A stretch of 36,449 nt of DNA, taken from assembly GCA_018896025.1 (NCBI GenBank), contig JAHIND010000014.1:1-36449 (forward strand), in the 5' to 3' direction. Of the stretch, positions 8,435 to 18,140 are shown one piece after another; the stretch's first letter is position 1; every line of letters begins with the position of its first letter. The notes below the pieces were generated by a model. That model had not been told where the DNA came from. It saw only the letters and a program-made list of their open reading frames with translations, and made no database searches. Source of the DNA: Pseudomonadota bacterium (GTDB lineage Bacteria; Desulfobacterota; Desulfarculia; Desulfarculales; Desulfarculaceae). The position numbers were made by a program, and so were the translations under genes.

Positions 8435-9226
8435 TTACTTCTTACCCTGCTCCACCAGGTGCAACGCCTTGCTGCGGTCGCTGGCCAGGTCCATCTTGAG
8501 GAAGGGCCCCTTGGTGGGCAGCACGATGGTCAGCTCGTTGGTGAGGTCCACCTCCACCGTGACCTGGCCCAGGGTGGTGGCCAGCAAATGGCCGCCCTTG
8601 GTCTTGTCCGCGCTGAGGAAGTGCAGGTGCCAGCCCGGCGCGCCGGTGCCCTTGGCAAAGGCCGGGGAGATGAAGCCCACCAGCTCGCCGTCCACCGCCT
8701 GCCAGTCGAACACCGCCTGGCCGTTTTTGACCACCTGCAACAGCGGGGGGTAGGGCGGCTTCTGCTTGGGCACGCTGCGGGCCTTGATCTTCTCGAAGCG
8801 GCCCTTCACCCGCACCGCGTAGAACAGGTTGCGGCTGGGCAGGCGCGCTTCCAGCCACTTCTTGAGGGCGGGGAAGTCCAGGCCCGCCGGGGGGCGCAGG
8901 GTCAGGTCCGGGTCGAAGAAGGTCACCTGGGCGAAGGGGGTCATGGTCTGGGGGGGCATGGCATGCGGGACGCCCTGCATGTCGATCTGGTAGACCACCC
9001 CGCCGCTGACCACCATCTCCCCGTCCAGGTCCTGGAAGGTGCCCAGGCCGGTGTCGCCGTGCCCCAGCAGCTCGCCCACGCTCAGCGAGCCGTAGTAGTC
9101 ACCGTCCAACAGGGCGTCCAACAGCGAGACCTGGTACAGGGTGTCACGGCCCGGACCGCCGGCCATGGCGGGCAGGGCCAGGGAGAGGGTCAGGAGCAGC
9201 GCGGCCAGCAAGCGGGCTGGGCGCAT
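8435..9226 (-). CDS. budA: Alpha-acetolactate decarboxylase, predicted exported
   Basis: A 263-residue enzyme that decarboxylates (S)-2-acetolactate to acetoin. The family's metal-ligand pattern H-x-H-x10-H is present as H200, H202 and H213 (WHLHFLSADKTKGGHLL), the same spacing as H194/H196/H207 of the Brevibacillus enzyme. LGTFQDLDGEMVV at about 61-73 and FYAVRVKG at about 135 are also typical. The N-terminus is a clear signal peptide (MRPARLLAALLLTLSLALPAMA), so the enzyme is probably periplasmic or secreted. It is the last gene of the ilv-leu operon, beginning 1 base after the leuB stop (TGAAATG), so it is co-transcribed. Acetolactate is the product of IlvBN in the same operon; the decarboxylase therefore competes with valine/leucine synthesis or scavenges leaked acetolactate. 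Confidence 0.9.
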   Translation of the reverse strand: MRPARLLAALLLTLSLALPAMAGGPGRDTLYQVSLLDALLDGDYYGSLSVGELLGHGDTGLGTFQDLDGEMVVSGGVVYQIDMQGVPHAMPPQTMTPFAQVTFFDPDLTLRPPAGLDFPALKKWLEARLPSRNLFYAVRVKGRFEKIKARSVPKQKPPYPPLLQVVKNGQAVFDWQAVDGELVGFISPAFAKGTGAPGWHLHFLSADKTKGGHLLATTLGQVTVEVDLTNELTIVLPTKGPFLKMDLASDRSKALHLVEQGKK

Positions 9227-9227
9227 T

Positions 9228-10223
9228 TCAGGCTCCCATGCGGGCGATGACCGCCTGGGCCATTCCCATGGTGCCGAGGCTGCCGCCCAGGTCTTCGGTG
9301 GTCTCGCCCGCAGCCAGGCAAGCGGCTACGGCCTCCTCCACCGAGGCGGCCATGTCGGCGTAGCCCAGGTGCCTGAGCATCATGGCCGCGCAGAGGATGG
9401 CCGCCGTGGGGTTGGCCTTGCCTTGGCCCGCGATGTCCGGGGCGGTGCCGTGCACCGGCTCGAACAGGGCCGGGCCGTCGCCCAGGTTGGCGCTGGGGCA
9501 CATGCCCAGGCCGCCGATGAGCCCGGCGGCCAGGTCGCTCAGGATGTCGCCAAAGAGGTTGGTGGTCACGATCACCTGGAAGTCCTGGGGACGCAGCACC
9601 ATGCGCATGGCCACCGAGTCCACCAGGGCCTCTTCGTATTTGATCTGGGGGAATTCCTTGGCCGCCCGGCGGCAGGCCTCCAGGAAGATGGTGTCGGTCT
9701 TCTTGAGCACGTTGACCTTGTGCACCGCGGTGACCTTTTCATAGCCCGCCTGGATGGCGAACTCAAAGGCGCAGCGGGCGATGCGGTAGGAGGCCGCGTC
9801 GGTGATGACCCGGGTGGCGGTGGCCTTGCCCGGCTCGGGCTCGTCCTCGCCGCCGAAGTACATGCCCTCGCTGTTCTCGCGCACGATCATCATGTCGGTC
9901 TCGGGGCGCAGGCAGTCCACGCCCTTGTAGGCCTTGCTGGGGCGCAGGTTGGCCCAGGCCTTCAGCTCGGCCCGTAGGCGAAGGATCACCTGGGCCGCGC
10001 AGGCCCCGGCCGCGCCGAAGAGCACCGCGTCGGATTGCAGCGCCCCGTCCAGGGTCTCCTGGGGCAGAGCCACGCCGGTCTGCTCCAGGGTGCCGTCGCC
10101 CGCCTGGTAGTGGGTGAAGTTCAGCTCCGCGCCGGTGGCCTGCAAGACCGCTAGGGCGGCCTCGGTCACCTCGGGCCCTACGCCGTCGCCGCCGATTACC
10201 GCGATTTCATGCTGCTTGCTCAC
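9228..10223 (-). CDS. leuB: 3-isopropylmalate dehydrogenase (IPMDH/ICDH family)
   Basis: A 331-residue NAD-dependent beta-decarboxylating dehydrogenase. Visible motifs: [13 protein letters not shown] at the N-terminus, [42 protein letters not shown], and the cofactor segment [21 protein letters not shown]. The sequence is of the shorter type that includes IPMDH and homoisocitrate dehydrogenase. Its place directly after leuC and leuD makes 3-isopropylmalate to 2-oxoisocaproate oxidation the most likely role. It overlaps leuD by 4 bases (ATGA), showing translational coupling. Confidence 0.88.
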   Translation of the reverse strand: MSKQHEIAVIGGDGVGPEVTEAALAVLQATGAELNFTHYQAGDGTLEQTGVALPQETLDGALQSDAVLFGAAGACAAQVILRLRAELKAWANLRPSKAYKGVDCLRPETDMMIVRENSEGMYFGGEDEPEPGKATATRVITDAASYRIARCAFEFAIQAGYEKVTAVHKVNVLKKTDTIFLEACRRAAKEFPQIKYEEALVDSVAMRMVLRPQDFQVIVTTNLFGDILSDLAAGLIGGLGMCPSANLGDGPALFEPVHGTAPDIAGQGKANPTAAILCAAMMLRHLGYADMAASVEEAVAACLAAGETTEDLGGSLGTMGMAQAVIARMGA

Positions 10224-10843
10224 TGCTGCTCTCCCTTGGTCGCCGCCTGCCAGGGCTCGGCGTGGTTTTTCTCATAGGCCGTGATGGCCTCCTCGTGGGT
10301 CAGGGTGAGGCCCACCTCGTCCAGGCCCTCCAACAGGCAATGCTTGCGGAAGGGGTCCACCGGGAAGAAGCAGGCGAAGCCGTCGGGCCCGCTGATGGTC
10401 TGCTCCTTGAGGTCCACGGTGAGGCGGTAGCCCTGCTTGGCCTCCACCCGTTTGAACAGGTCGTCCACCAGGGCGGTCTCCAGCTCGATGGGCAGCAGGC
10501 CGATCTTGTAGGAGTTGGCCTTGAAGATGTCGGCGAAGCTGGGGGCGATCAGCGCCCTAAAGCCGTAGTCCTGCAGGGCCCAGGGGGCGTGCTCGCGGCT
10601 GGAGCCGGAGCCGAAGTTTTCCCGGGCCAGGAGGATGGTGGCCCCTTGGTAGTGGGGCTGGTTGAGCACGAACTCGTCCACCAGGTTACCGGCCTCGTCG
10701 TAGCGGTGGTGATAGAACAGCACCTCGCCGTAGCCTTCGCGCTCCACCCTCTTCAGGAACTGCTTGGGCACCAGCTGGTCGGTGTCCACGTGGGCCATGT
10801 CCAGGGGCACCACCACGCCGGTGAGCTTTACGAACTTTTCCAT
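10220..10843 (-). CDS. leuD: 3-isopropylmalate dehydratase small subunit
   Basis: A 207-residue swivel-domain subunit that pairs with LeuC to isomerise 2- to 3-isopropylmalate. Typical motifs: the N-terminal [23 protein letters not shown] region with the VPKQFLKR block, [16 protein letters not shown] at about residues 75-90, and [19 protein letters not shown]. The length fits the bacterial (E. coli-like, about 200 aa) form rather than the short archaeal-like one. It overlaps leuC by one base (TAATG) and leuB by four. Confidence 0.93.
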   Translation of the reverse strand: MEKFVKLTGVVVPLDMAHVDTDQLVPKQFLKRVEREGYGEVLFYHHRYDEAGNLVDEFVLNQPHYQGATILLARENFGSGSSREHAPWALQDYGFRALIAPSFADIFKANSYKIGLLPIELETALVDDLFKRVEAKQGYRLTVDLKEQTISGPDGFACFFPVDPFRKHCLLEGLDEVGLTLTHEEAITAYEKNHAEPWQAATKGEQQ

Positions 10844-12237
10844 TAGATGAACTCCCTGGGGTCGCTCAGGCGGCCGTTAATGGCGCTGGCCGCGGCCATG
10901 GCCGGGCTGCACAGGTGGGTGCGCCCGCCCTTGCCCTGACGGCCCTTGAAGTTGCGGTTGCTGGTGGAGGCGCAGCGGTTGCCCTCGGGCAAAACGTCCG
11001 GGTTCATGGCCAGGCACATGGAGCAGCCGGGGAGCCGCCACTCGAAGCCCGCCTCCACGAATATCTTGTCCAGGCCCTCGGCCTCGGCCTGGGCCTTCAC
11101 CTGCATGGAGCCGGGCACCACGATGGCGGTGACCCCCTCGGCCACCTTGTGGCCCTTGGCCACGGCGGCGGCGGCGCGCAGGTCTTCCAGGCGGCCGTTG
11201 GTGCAGGAGCCGATGAAGGCGTAGTCGATGGGCACCTCGCTGAACTTTTGGCCGGGCTTAAGGTCGATGTAGGCCAGGGCGTCGGCCGCGGCCTTTTGCC
11301 TCTCCTGGGGCAGGGAGGCGGGCTCGGGAACCAGGCCGCCGATGCCCGCCACCTGGCCGGGGTTGACCCCCCAGGTGAGCATGGGCTCCAGGGCGCTGAT
11401 GTCCAGCACCACCCGCTTGTCGAATTTGGCGTCCGGGTCGCTGGGCAGCGTCTTCCAGTAGGCCACCGCCCGCTCCCAGTCCTGGCCCGCCGGGGCGTAG
11501 GCGCGGCCCTTCAGCCAGGCGAAGGTGGTCTCGTCCGGGGCCACCATGCCCGAGCGGGCCCCGGCCTCTATGCTCATGTTGCACAGGGTCATGCGCCCTT
11601 CCATGGACAGGGCGCTGATGGCCGGGCCCATGTACTCGATGGCATGTCCGGTGGCCCCGTCGTTGCCCAGCTGGCCGATGATGGCCAGGATGATGTCCTT
11701 GGCCGTGCAACCGGCGGGCAGATCGCCTTTGACCTCCACGGCCATGCAGGGAGGCTTGGACTGGGGCAGGGTCTGGGTGGCCAACACGTGCTCCACCTCG
11801 CTGGTGCCGATGCCGAAGGCCAGGGCCCCGAAGGCTCCGTGGGTGGCGGTGTGGCTGTCGCCGGCCACCACCGTGTTGCCCGGGAGTACGATGCCCTGCT
11901 CGGGCATGGTCACGTGGATCACGCCCTGGCGGTCCTGGCCCCAGCCGAAGTAGGGGACGCCGAAGTCCTTGGCGTTCTGCTCCAAGGCGGCCATCTGGGT
12001 CTCGGCGATCTCGTCGGCCAGGGGCCGGGCCATGTGGGTGGTGGGCACCACGTGGTCGCACACCGCCCAGGTCAGGTCCGGACGGCGCACCTTGCGGCCC
12101 TCGCGGCGCATGGCCGAAAAGGCCTGGGGCGAGGTCACTTCGTGCACCAGATGCCTGTCGATGTAGATTAGGTCCGGGCGGCCTTTTTCGCTCCGCACCA
12201 GATGGTTGTCCCAGATTTTATCCAGCAGCGTGGGCAC
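10843..12237 (-). CDS. leuC: 3-isopropylmalate dehydratase large subunit
   Basis: A 464-residue aconitase-family subunit. The three cysteines expected to hold the [4Fe-4S] cluster are visible: C345 (FIGSCTNGR), C405 and C408 ([11 protein letters not shown]). [19 protein letters not shown] at about 124-142 and [17 protein letters not shown] near the end are diagnostic. The start codon is GTG at 12237 with GGGGAG upstream. It lies 133 bp downstream of ilvC, separated by a strong hairpin (12337-12362), so it may have its own promoter or a changed expression level relative to ilvC. Confidence 0.94.
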   Translation of the reverse strand: MPTLLDKIWDNHLVRSEKGRPDLIYIDRHLVHEVTSPQAFSAMRREGRKVRRPDLTWAVCDHVVPTTHMARPLADEIAETQMAALEQNAKDFGVPYFGWGQDRQGVIHVTMPEQGIVLPGNTVVAGDSHTATHGAFGALAFGIGTSEVEHVLATQTLPQSKPPCMAVEVKGDLPAGCTAKDIILAIIGQLGNDGATGHAIEYMGPAISALSMEGRMTLCNMSIEAGARSGMVAPDETTFAWLKGRAYAPAGQDWERAVAYWKTLPSDPDAKFDKRVVLDISALEPMLTWGVNPGQVAGIGGLVPEPASLPQERQKAAADALAYIDLKPGQKFSEVPIDYAFIGSCTNGRLEDLRAAAAVAKGHKVAEGVTAIVVPGSMQVKAQAEAEGLDKIFVEAGFEWRLPGCSMCLAMNPDVLPEGNRCASTSNRNFKGRQGKGGRTHLCSPAMAAASAINGRLSDPREFI

Positions 12238-12336
12238 GTTACTCCCCTTTTCGGTCCGCCAAAGGTCCGACGCGCTAATAAATTTACGTCCAGTTGAAAC
12301 CGCTCGGCAAATATATCACGGTACGCTTGGTTATGG

Positions 12337-12362
12337 CCGGGGGCGGCTCGCGCCGCCCCCGG
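12337..12362 (-). terminator. Strong GC hairpin after ilvC, no U-tract
   Basis: An 11-bp perfect stem (CCGGGGGCGGC / GCCGCCCCCGG) closed by GCGA on the transcript strand, a GNRA tetraloop. It starts 8 bases after the ilvC stop. No run of T follows, so it is not a textbook intrinsic terminator. It may stabilise the 3' end of an ilv transcript or set the ratio of ilvC to leuCDB. Confidence 0.6.
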
Positions 12363-12370
12363 AGGTTCAA

Positions 12371-13366
<996 letters not shown>

Positions 13367-13402
13367 CGTCAGGTTCTCCTTAAAAAATATCGGCAAAGCG
13401 CC

Positions 13403-14002
13403 TTAGTCTTGTTCCTCAATCTCTTGGGCCAGGCGCTCGGCCGCCCGGCTGATATTGTACGTGCCGTCTTGGTCGGGGTCGTAACCGGCGGCCACGTCGT
13501 TCCAATAGTCGGCCATGGGCCCCTGGCTGCGGGCCATGGCGATCTGGCCGGTGCGGGCCATCTCCTGGATGCCGTGGGGCCTAAGTATATCGATGAAGGC
13601 CTCCAGCTTCTCGCGGTTGCCGGTGACTTCCAGGATAAGGCTCTGGTTGTCCACGTGGTCCACCCTGGCCCGGAAAATCTGGGCCAGTTGCATCAGCTCG
13701 CCGCGCTTGTCGTGGGGGGCGTTCACCTTCATCAGAAGCAGGCCGCGCTCCACCCGGGGACGCCCGGTGAGGTCGCTGACCATTATCACGCTCACCAGGC
13801 GGCGCAACTGTTTGACCACCTGATCGATGATCGGCGCTTCACCGGCCACCACCACGCTGATGCGGCTCACCTTGGGGTCGTCGGTCTCGCCCACGGCCAG
13901 GGAGTAGATGTTGAAGCCGCGCCGGGCGAAGAGCCCGGAGACCCGGCTGAGCACGCCCGGCTCGTTGCGCACCAGGACCGATATGGGACTGAAGTTTTCC
14001 AT
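13403..14002 (-). CDS. ilvN: Acetolactate synthase small (regulatory) subunit
   Basis: A 199-residue protein with an N-terminal ACT domain (PISVLVRNEPGVLSRVSGLF, then RRGFNIYSLAVGET) and the second ACT-like half ending GIQEMARTGQIAMAR. It binds valine and modulates the IlvB catalytic subunit. It is somewhat longer than the roughly 160-residue E. coli IlvH, with an acidic tail of about 35 residues. It starts 4 bases after the ilvB stop, so translation is coupled and stoichiometry with the large subunit is likely kept. Confidence 0.92.
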   Translation of the reverse strand: MENFSPISVLVRNEPGVLSRVSGLFARRGFNIYSLAVGETDDPKVSRISVVVAGEAPIIDQVVKQLRRLVSVIMVSDLTGRPRVERGLLLMKVNAPHDKRGELMQLAQIFRARVDHVDNQSLILEVTGNREKLEAFIDILRPHGIQEMARTGQIAMARSQGPMADYWNDVAAGYDPDQDGTYNISRAAERLAQEIEEQD

Positions 14003-14006
14003 GGCT

Positions 14007-15752
14007 CTACTCCTCGCGTTTCTGACCGGGGCAGGGGATGAAGTCGGCGTTGGCGCCGCCGGGCGGCACCATGGGCAGCACCAGGGCCTCGCGCTCCACG
14101 GCCACGTCCAGCACCACGGGCAGGTGCTTCTCGGCCGCCTGCTGGCGGGCCCAGGCGATGGCCGGCTCCAGCTCGTCCACGGTCATGACCTGGCGGCCCA
14201 TGCCGCCGAAGGCCTGGGCCACCCGGGCGTAGGGGGGCGGCTGCAGGTCGGTCTCCGCCTGGCGCTTGTCCAGGAACATCTCCTGCCACTGGCGAACCAT
14301 GCCCAGGAAGTTGTTGTTGAGGATCAGCACCACCAGGCCCACCTTGTAGCGCACCGCCGTGGCCAGCTCCTGAATGGTCATCAGGAAGGAGCCGTCGCCG
14401 TCGATGAGCACCACTTCCTTGTCCGGCGCGCCAATCTTGGCGCCCACCGCCGCGGGCAGGCCGTAGCCCATGGTGCCCAGTCCGCCGCTGGTGATGAAGG
14501 TGCGGGGCTCTTTAAAGGGATAGAACTGGGCCGTGTACATCTGGTGCTGGCCCACCCCGGTGACCACGATGGTTTCCTGGGGCAGGATGCGCCCCAGAAG
14601 CTCCACCACCGCCTGGGGCGCGATGGCCGGGGGCTTGTCGGCGTAGACCATGGGGTAGCAGTTCTTCCAGGCCTCGATCTGGGAGAGCCACTCGGAGATA
14701 TCGGGTTTGGTCGCCCACTCGGCCGCGCCCCTGGCCAGGTCGGCCAGCACTGACCTGGCGTCGCCCACGATGGGCACCAGGCAGGGCAGGTTCTTGCCGA
14801 TCTCGCTGGCGTCCACATCGATGTGGATGAACTGGGCCTTGGGGGCGAAGGAGTCCAGCTTGCCGGTGACCCGGTCCACCAGGCGGGTGCCCACGCACAG
14901 GATCACGTCGGCGTGGTGCAGGGCCAGGTTGGCGTAGCCGGTGCCGTGCATGCCGGGCATGCCCAGGAACAGGTCGTTGTCGGCCGGGAAGGAGCCCAGG
15001 CCCATGAGGGTGTTGGCCACCGGAATGCCGGTGACTTGGGCCAGTTCGCGAAGCTCCTCGTGGGCCCCGGCGGTTATCACCCCGCCGCCGGCCAGGATCA
15101 CCGGCTGCTTGGCCTGGGCCAGCACCTTGAGCGCCCGGCCGATCTGCAGGGGGTTGCCCCGGTAATGGGGCTGGTAGCCGCTGGGGGCGCTGGGGGCGGC
15201 CAGCAGGTGATCGCAGGGGGCGGTCATCACGTCCTTGGGAAGGTCTATGAGCACCGGGCCGGGGCGGCCGGACAGGGCCACGAAAAAGGCCTCGGCCAGC
15301 ACCTCGGGAAGCTCGTCCACGCTGCTGATCTGGTAGTTGTGCTTGGTGATGGGCATGGTGATGCCCCGCATGTCCGCCTCCTGGAAGGCGTCGTTGCCCA
15401 GCAGGTTGCTGGTCACCTGGCCGGTGATGGCCACCATGGGGGTCGAGTCCATGAAGGCGTCGGCCAGGCCGGTGACCAGGTTGGTGGCCCCGGGGCCGGA
15501 GGTGGTCATAACCACCCCCACCTTGCCGGTGGCCCGGGCGTAGCCCTCGGCCATGTGGGCTGCGCCTTGCTCGTGGCCCACGATAACGTGCTGGATGCTG
15601 CCGTCGCGGAATATCGCGTCGTATAGCGGCATGATGGCGCCGCCGGTCATGCCGAAGATGACCTCCACCCCTTGATGCTTGAGGCAGGCCACCACCGCGT
15701 CGGAACCGGTGAAGGCGGCCTTGGGGTCCTGGGGTTTGGCTGGGGTATTCAT
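14007..15752 (-). CDS. ilvB: Acetolactate synthase large (catalytic) subunit
   Basis: A 581-residue ThDP/FAD enzyme that condenses pyruvate with pyruvate or 2-oxobutyrate. Landmarks: catalytic-Glu segment GHEQGAAHMAEGYAR at about 59-73, FAD/middle domain with GRPGPVLIDLPKDV, and the ThDP motif LIDGDGSF...LILNNNFLGMV near residues 445-480. The start was set at ATG 15752: AAGGAAGG is upstream and the protein then begins at family length. The longer ORF to 15869 adds 39 unrelated residues. About 120 bp separate it from ilvD, with no gene and no clear hairpin terminator between them. Confidence 0.94.
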   Translation of the reverse strand: MNTPAKPQDPKAAFTGSDAVVACLKHQGVEVIFGMTGGAIMPLYDAIFRDGSIQHVIVGHEQGAAHMAEGYARATGKVGVVMTTSGPGATNLVTGLADAFMDSTPMVAITGQVTSNLLGNDAFQEADMRGITMPITKHNYQISSVDELPEVLAEAFFVALSGRPGPVLIDLPKDVMTAPCDHLLAAPSAPSGYQPHYRGNPLQIGRALKVLAQAKQPVILAGGGVITAGAHEELRELAQVTGIPVANTLMGLGSFPADNDLFLGMPGMHGTGYANLALHHADVILCVGTRLVDRVTGKLDSFAPKAQFIHIDVDASEIGKNLPCLVPIVGDARSVLADLARGAAEWATKPDISEWLSQIEAWKNCYPMVYADKPPAIAPQAVVELLGRILPQETIVVTGVGQHQMYTAQFYPFKEPRTFITSGGLGTMGYGLPAAVGAKIGAPDKEVVLIDGDGSFLMTIQELATAVRYKVGLVVLILNNNFLGMVRQWQEMFLDKRQAETDLQPPPYARVAQAFGGMGRQVMTVDELEPAIAWARQQAAEKHLPVVLDVAVEREALVLPMVPPGGANADFIPCPGQKREE

Positions 15753-15872
15753 GGCGTCCTTCCTTGGGCCTTTGCTTTGGCCGCCAGAGCGAGTTAGTCC
15801 TATTTGTCGAGACAGCATGAGGCCCAGTTCGTCGCGGGCCGTATTGCTTTTATGGCTAAAGGGACACATTTG

Positions 15873-17549
15873 CTAATTTCCCTTGAGAACCGCTCCCCCG
15901 GCCGCGCTGCCCACCAGGGCTGCGTAGCGGACCAGGGCTCCGCGGGTGAATTTTGCTTCGGGTGGCCGCCAGTCCTGCCGGCGGCGCTCCAGTTCGGTTT
16001 CCGCGACCTTCAACTCAATGCTGCGGGCCTCGATGTCCAAGGCGATGATGTCGCCGTTTTGTACAAGACACATGGGGCCTCCCGCGGCGGCCTCGGGGGA
16101 TACGTGGCCTATGGCCGCGCCCCGGCTGCCTCCGCTGAAGCGGCCGTCGGTGACCAGGGCCACCTTGCCGTCCAAGGGCCCGCCGCTGACCAAGGCGGTC
16201 AGGGCCAGCATCTCGCGCATGCCCGGTCCGCCGGCGGGGCCTTCGTAGCGCACCACGATCACCTCGCCGGGCTGGATGACCTCGTCGTTGTAGGCGGCCA
16301 CCGCGTCTTCCTCGCAGTTAAAGACCCGAGCCGGGCCGCTAAACTTACGCATCTCCGGAGCCACCGCCGCGGCCTTGACCACGCAGCCGTCCGGGGCCAG
16401 GTTGCCTCTGAGCACCGCGATGCCTCCCTGGGCGCTTAGCGGGGCCTCCATGGTGTGGATCACCCGCTTGCCGTCCACGGCGTAGGCCGATACCTCCGGG
16501 GCCAGGTAGTCGGCCAGGCTCTCGCCGCCCACCGCCTTGCAGGTGGTGTCCAGCACCGGCTCCAGGGCCTTCATCACCGCGCCCACTCCGCCGGCCGCGT
16601 CCAGGTGCTCCATGCGGAACTCCCCGGCCGGGCTCAGCTTGGCCAAGTGGGGGGTCTTCTTGGACAATCGGTCGAAGTCCGCCAAGCCGAAGTCCACCCG
16701 GGCCTCGTGGGCGATGGCCGGCAGGTGCAGACAGGTGTTGGTGGAGCCGCCCAGGGCCAGGTCCACCCGGCAGGCGTTGAAAAAAGCCTCTTTAGTAAGG
16801 ATGTCCAGGGGCCTGAGATTCTTCTTGAGCGCGGCCACCGCGGCCATGCCGCTGGCTTTGGCCAGCTCGGCCCGCTTGGGGCTCTGGGCCAGGGCAGAGG
16901 CCCCGCCGGGCAGGGCCAGGCCCATGGCCTCGGACATGCAGGCCATGGTGTTGGCGGTGAACATGCCCGAGCAGGAGCCGGGGCCGGGACAGGCGGCGCA
17001 CTCCAGGGCGGTGAGCTGCTCCTGGCTCCACTGGCCGGACTGCACCTTGGCCACGCCCTCGAACACGGTGATGAGATCCACCGCCTTGCCCTCCAGGTTG
17101 CCCGCGGCCATGGGCCCGCCGGTGAGCATCACCGCGGGCAGGTTGAGGCGGCAGGCGGCCATGAGCATGCCGGGCACGATCTTGTCGCAGGAGGCGATGA
17201 GCACCAGGGCATCGAAGCCGTGAGCCAGGGCCATCAGCTCCACGCTGTCGGCCACCACCTCGCGGCTGGGCAGGGAGGCGTGCATGCCGGCGTGGCCCAT
17301 GGCCAGGCCGTCGCAGATACCTATGGTGTTGAACTCCATGGGGGTGGCCCCGGCGGCCCGCACCCCGTCGGCGGCCAGCTTGGCCAGCCGGTCCAGGTGC
17401 ATGTGGCCGGGCACCACGGTGTTGTAGGAGTTGGCGATGCCCACCAGGGGGCGGGACAGATCGTCATCTTTGAGGCCCAGGGCCCGGAGAAGGGAACGTT
17501 GGGGGGCCCGGGCGGAGCCCTTTTTCACCTGATCACTGGGTAAGCTCAT
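15873..17549 (-). CDS. ilvD: Dihydroxy-acid dehydratase
   Basis: A 558-residue iron-sulfur dehydratase that makes 2-oxo acids for valine, isoleucine and leucine. Cysteine-containing signature segments are present: [13 protein letters not shown] at about 122 and [22 protein letters not shown] at about 185-206 (given here as the family's [10 protein letters not shown] motif). [20 protein letters not shown] lies near the C-terminus. It is the first structural gene of the operon, and a leader-peptide ORF with BCAA codons plus competing hairpins lies directly upstream. GGGGAG is about 10 bases before the ATG. Confidence 0.95.
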   Translation of the reverse strand: MSLPSDQVKKGSARAPQRSLLRALGLKDDDLSRPLVGIANSYNTVVPGHMHLDRLAKLAADGVRAAGATPMEFNTIGICDGLAMGHAGMHASLPSREVVADSVELMALAHGFDALVLIASCDKIVPGMLMAACRLNLPAVMLTGGPMAAGNLEGKAVDLITVFEGVAKVQSGQWSQEQLTALECAACPGPGSCSGMFTANTMACMSEAMGLALPGGASALAQSPKRAELAKASGMAAVAALKKNLRPLDILTKEAFFNACRVDLALGGSTNTCLHLPAIAHEARVDFGLADFDRLSKKTPHLAKLSPAGEFRMEHLDAAGGVGAVMKALEPVLDTTCKAVGGESLADYLAPEVSAYAVDGKRVIHTMEAPLSAQGGIAVLRGNLAPDGCVVKAAAVAPEMRKFSGPARVFNCEEDAVAAYNDEVIQPGEVIVVRYEGPAGGPGMREMLALTALVSGGPLDGKVALVTDGRFSGGSRGAAIGHVSPEAAAGGPMCLVQNGDIIALDIEARSIELKVAETELERRRQDWRPPEAKFTRGALVRYAALVGSAAGGAVLKGN

Positions 17550-17586
17550 AACGCGTTTTCTCCCCTTGGGGGCTTTCCGGCGGCCT

Positions 17587-17708
17587 GGGGGCCCTTACCG
17601 GAGAATTTGCGGCGCGAGGCCCCCGACGGCATAGCCTTACGGGGGGCCCGACGGCCTGTAATTAAAAAGTCAGGATGTCGGTAGAGTGTTTCCGGCCCCT
17701 AGAGGGGC
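17587..17708 (-). promoter_or_regulatory. Candidate ilv attenuator: competing hairpins
   Basis: In the transcript direction, after the leader ORF: hairpin P1 at 17695-17708 (GCCCC-TCTA-GGGGC, containing the leader stop); P2 at 17648-17681 (CCGACATCCTG / CAGGCCGTCGG, 9 of 11 pairs); P3 pairing 17642-17648 with 17618-17624 (GGCCCCC / GGGGGCC); and P4 pairing 17618-17624 with 17587-17593. P3 and P4 share one arm and exclude each other, as in attenuators. No U-tract follows P3 or P4, so control by a Rho-type, pausing or translational route is as possible as intrinsic termination. Confidence 0.5.
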
Positions 17709-17833
17709 AGGATAATTACGGAGGGTACCAACAACAATACTACGCCGAGGATGGCGCCAAGAAGGGAGGCAGAGCGGAAGGAAGCGGTTTGGTGAGCCTG
17801 CGTGGGCTTACGGGATGTTGTTTTTCGCCTCAT
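17699..17833 (-). CDS. ilv operon leader peptide
   Basis: A 44-codon ORF starting ATG at 17833 with GGAGG 9-10 bases upstream and ending TAG. The first 23 residues are basic and polar (MRRKTTSRKP...). The last 21 (residues 24-44) contain 8 Leu, 4 Val and 3 Ile, with runs GVVLLLV and VIILPL. This is what a leader peptide of a branched-chain amino acid operon looks like: ribosomes would stall at these codons when charged tRNAs are scarce and so alter folding of the RNA behind them. It lies 150 bp upstream of ilvD on the same strand, behind a TTGACA promoter. The alternative is a tiny single-span membrane protein. The ORF on the opposite strand (17675-17863) is a shadow. Confidence 0.7.
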   Translation of the reverse strand: MRRKTTSRKPTQAHQTASFRSASLLGAILGVVLLLVPSVIILPL

Positions 17834-17868
17834 GGGTCAGATCCTCCGTCAGATCACAAGTAAATATG

Positions 17869-17897
17869 GCTCTACCACCAGCCAGGCGGCTTGTCAA
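17869..17897 (-). promoter_or_regulatory. Candidate sigma70 promoter of the ilv-leu operon
   Basis: On the minus strand there is a perfect -35 TTGACA (17892-17897), 17 bases of spacer, then TAGAGC (17869-17874) as a weak -10. Transcription would start about 30 bases before the leader-peptide start codon, which suits an attenuator leader. An AT-rich CATATTTAC follows directly. Confidence 0.5.
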
Positions 17898-18140
17898 CGG
17901 CAGAGTAGAAGCTTTTTTACACCTATAACGAGGTGGTTACCGATTCCGCCCGCCGCCGGAGGGTCAATAGGCCTTTGATCACCAGGAGATAGCAGGCTTA
18001 AAACTGAACAAGCCGGCGAATTTTCGCCGTGATGTTCAGGCGAGAGGGATGGCGGGCGATCCGCCCATTACCAAGCGGCGGCTTGTCGGCGGCAACTTGG
18101 GGTTTTGGGGGAAATAAGCTTGAAGTTGCCCAGGGTTGGG
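17898..18140. other. Intergenic gap before the ilv promoter, no gene
   Basis: About 240 bp between the 3' end of the PrmA-like gene and the ilv promoter. It contains small inverted repeats (for example GGCGAATTTTCGCC at about 18014 and GGCGGGCGATCCGCC at about 18051) but no hairpin with a T-run. An ORF that crosses it from the PrmA frame is an out-of-frame shadow. Confidence 0.4.

Noticed and set aside
17675..17863. 62-codon plus-strand ORF in the ilv leader
   Set aside because: Antisense to the leader peptide; no ribosome site, and the leader strand has the BCAA codon cluster expected upstream of ilvD.
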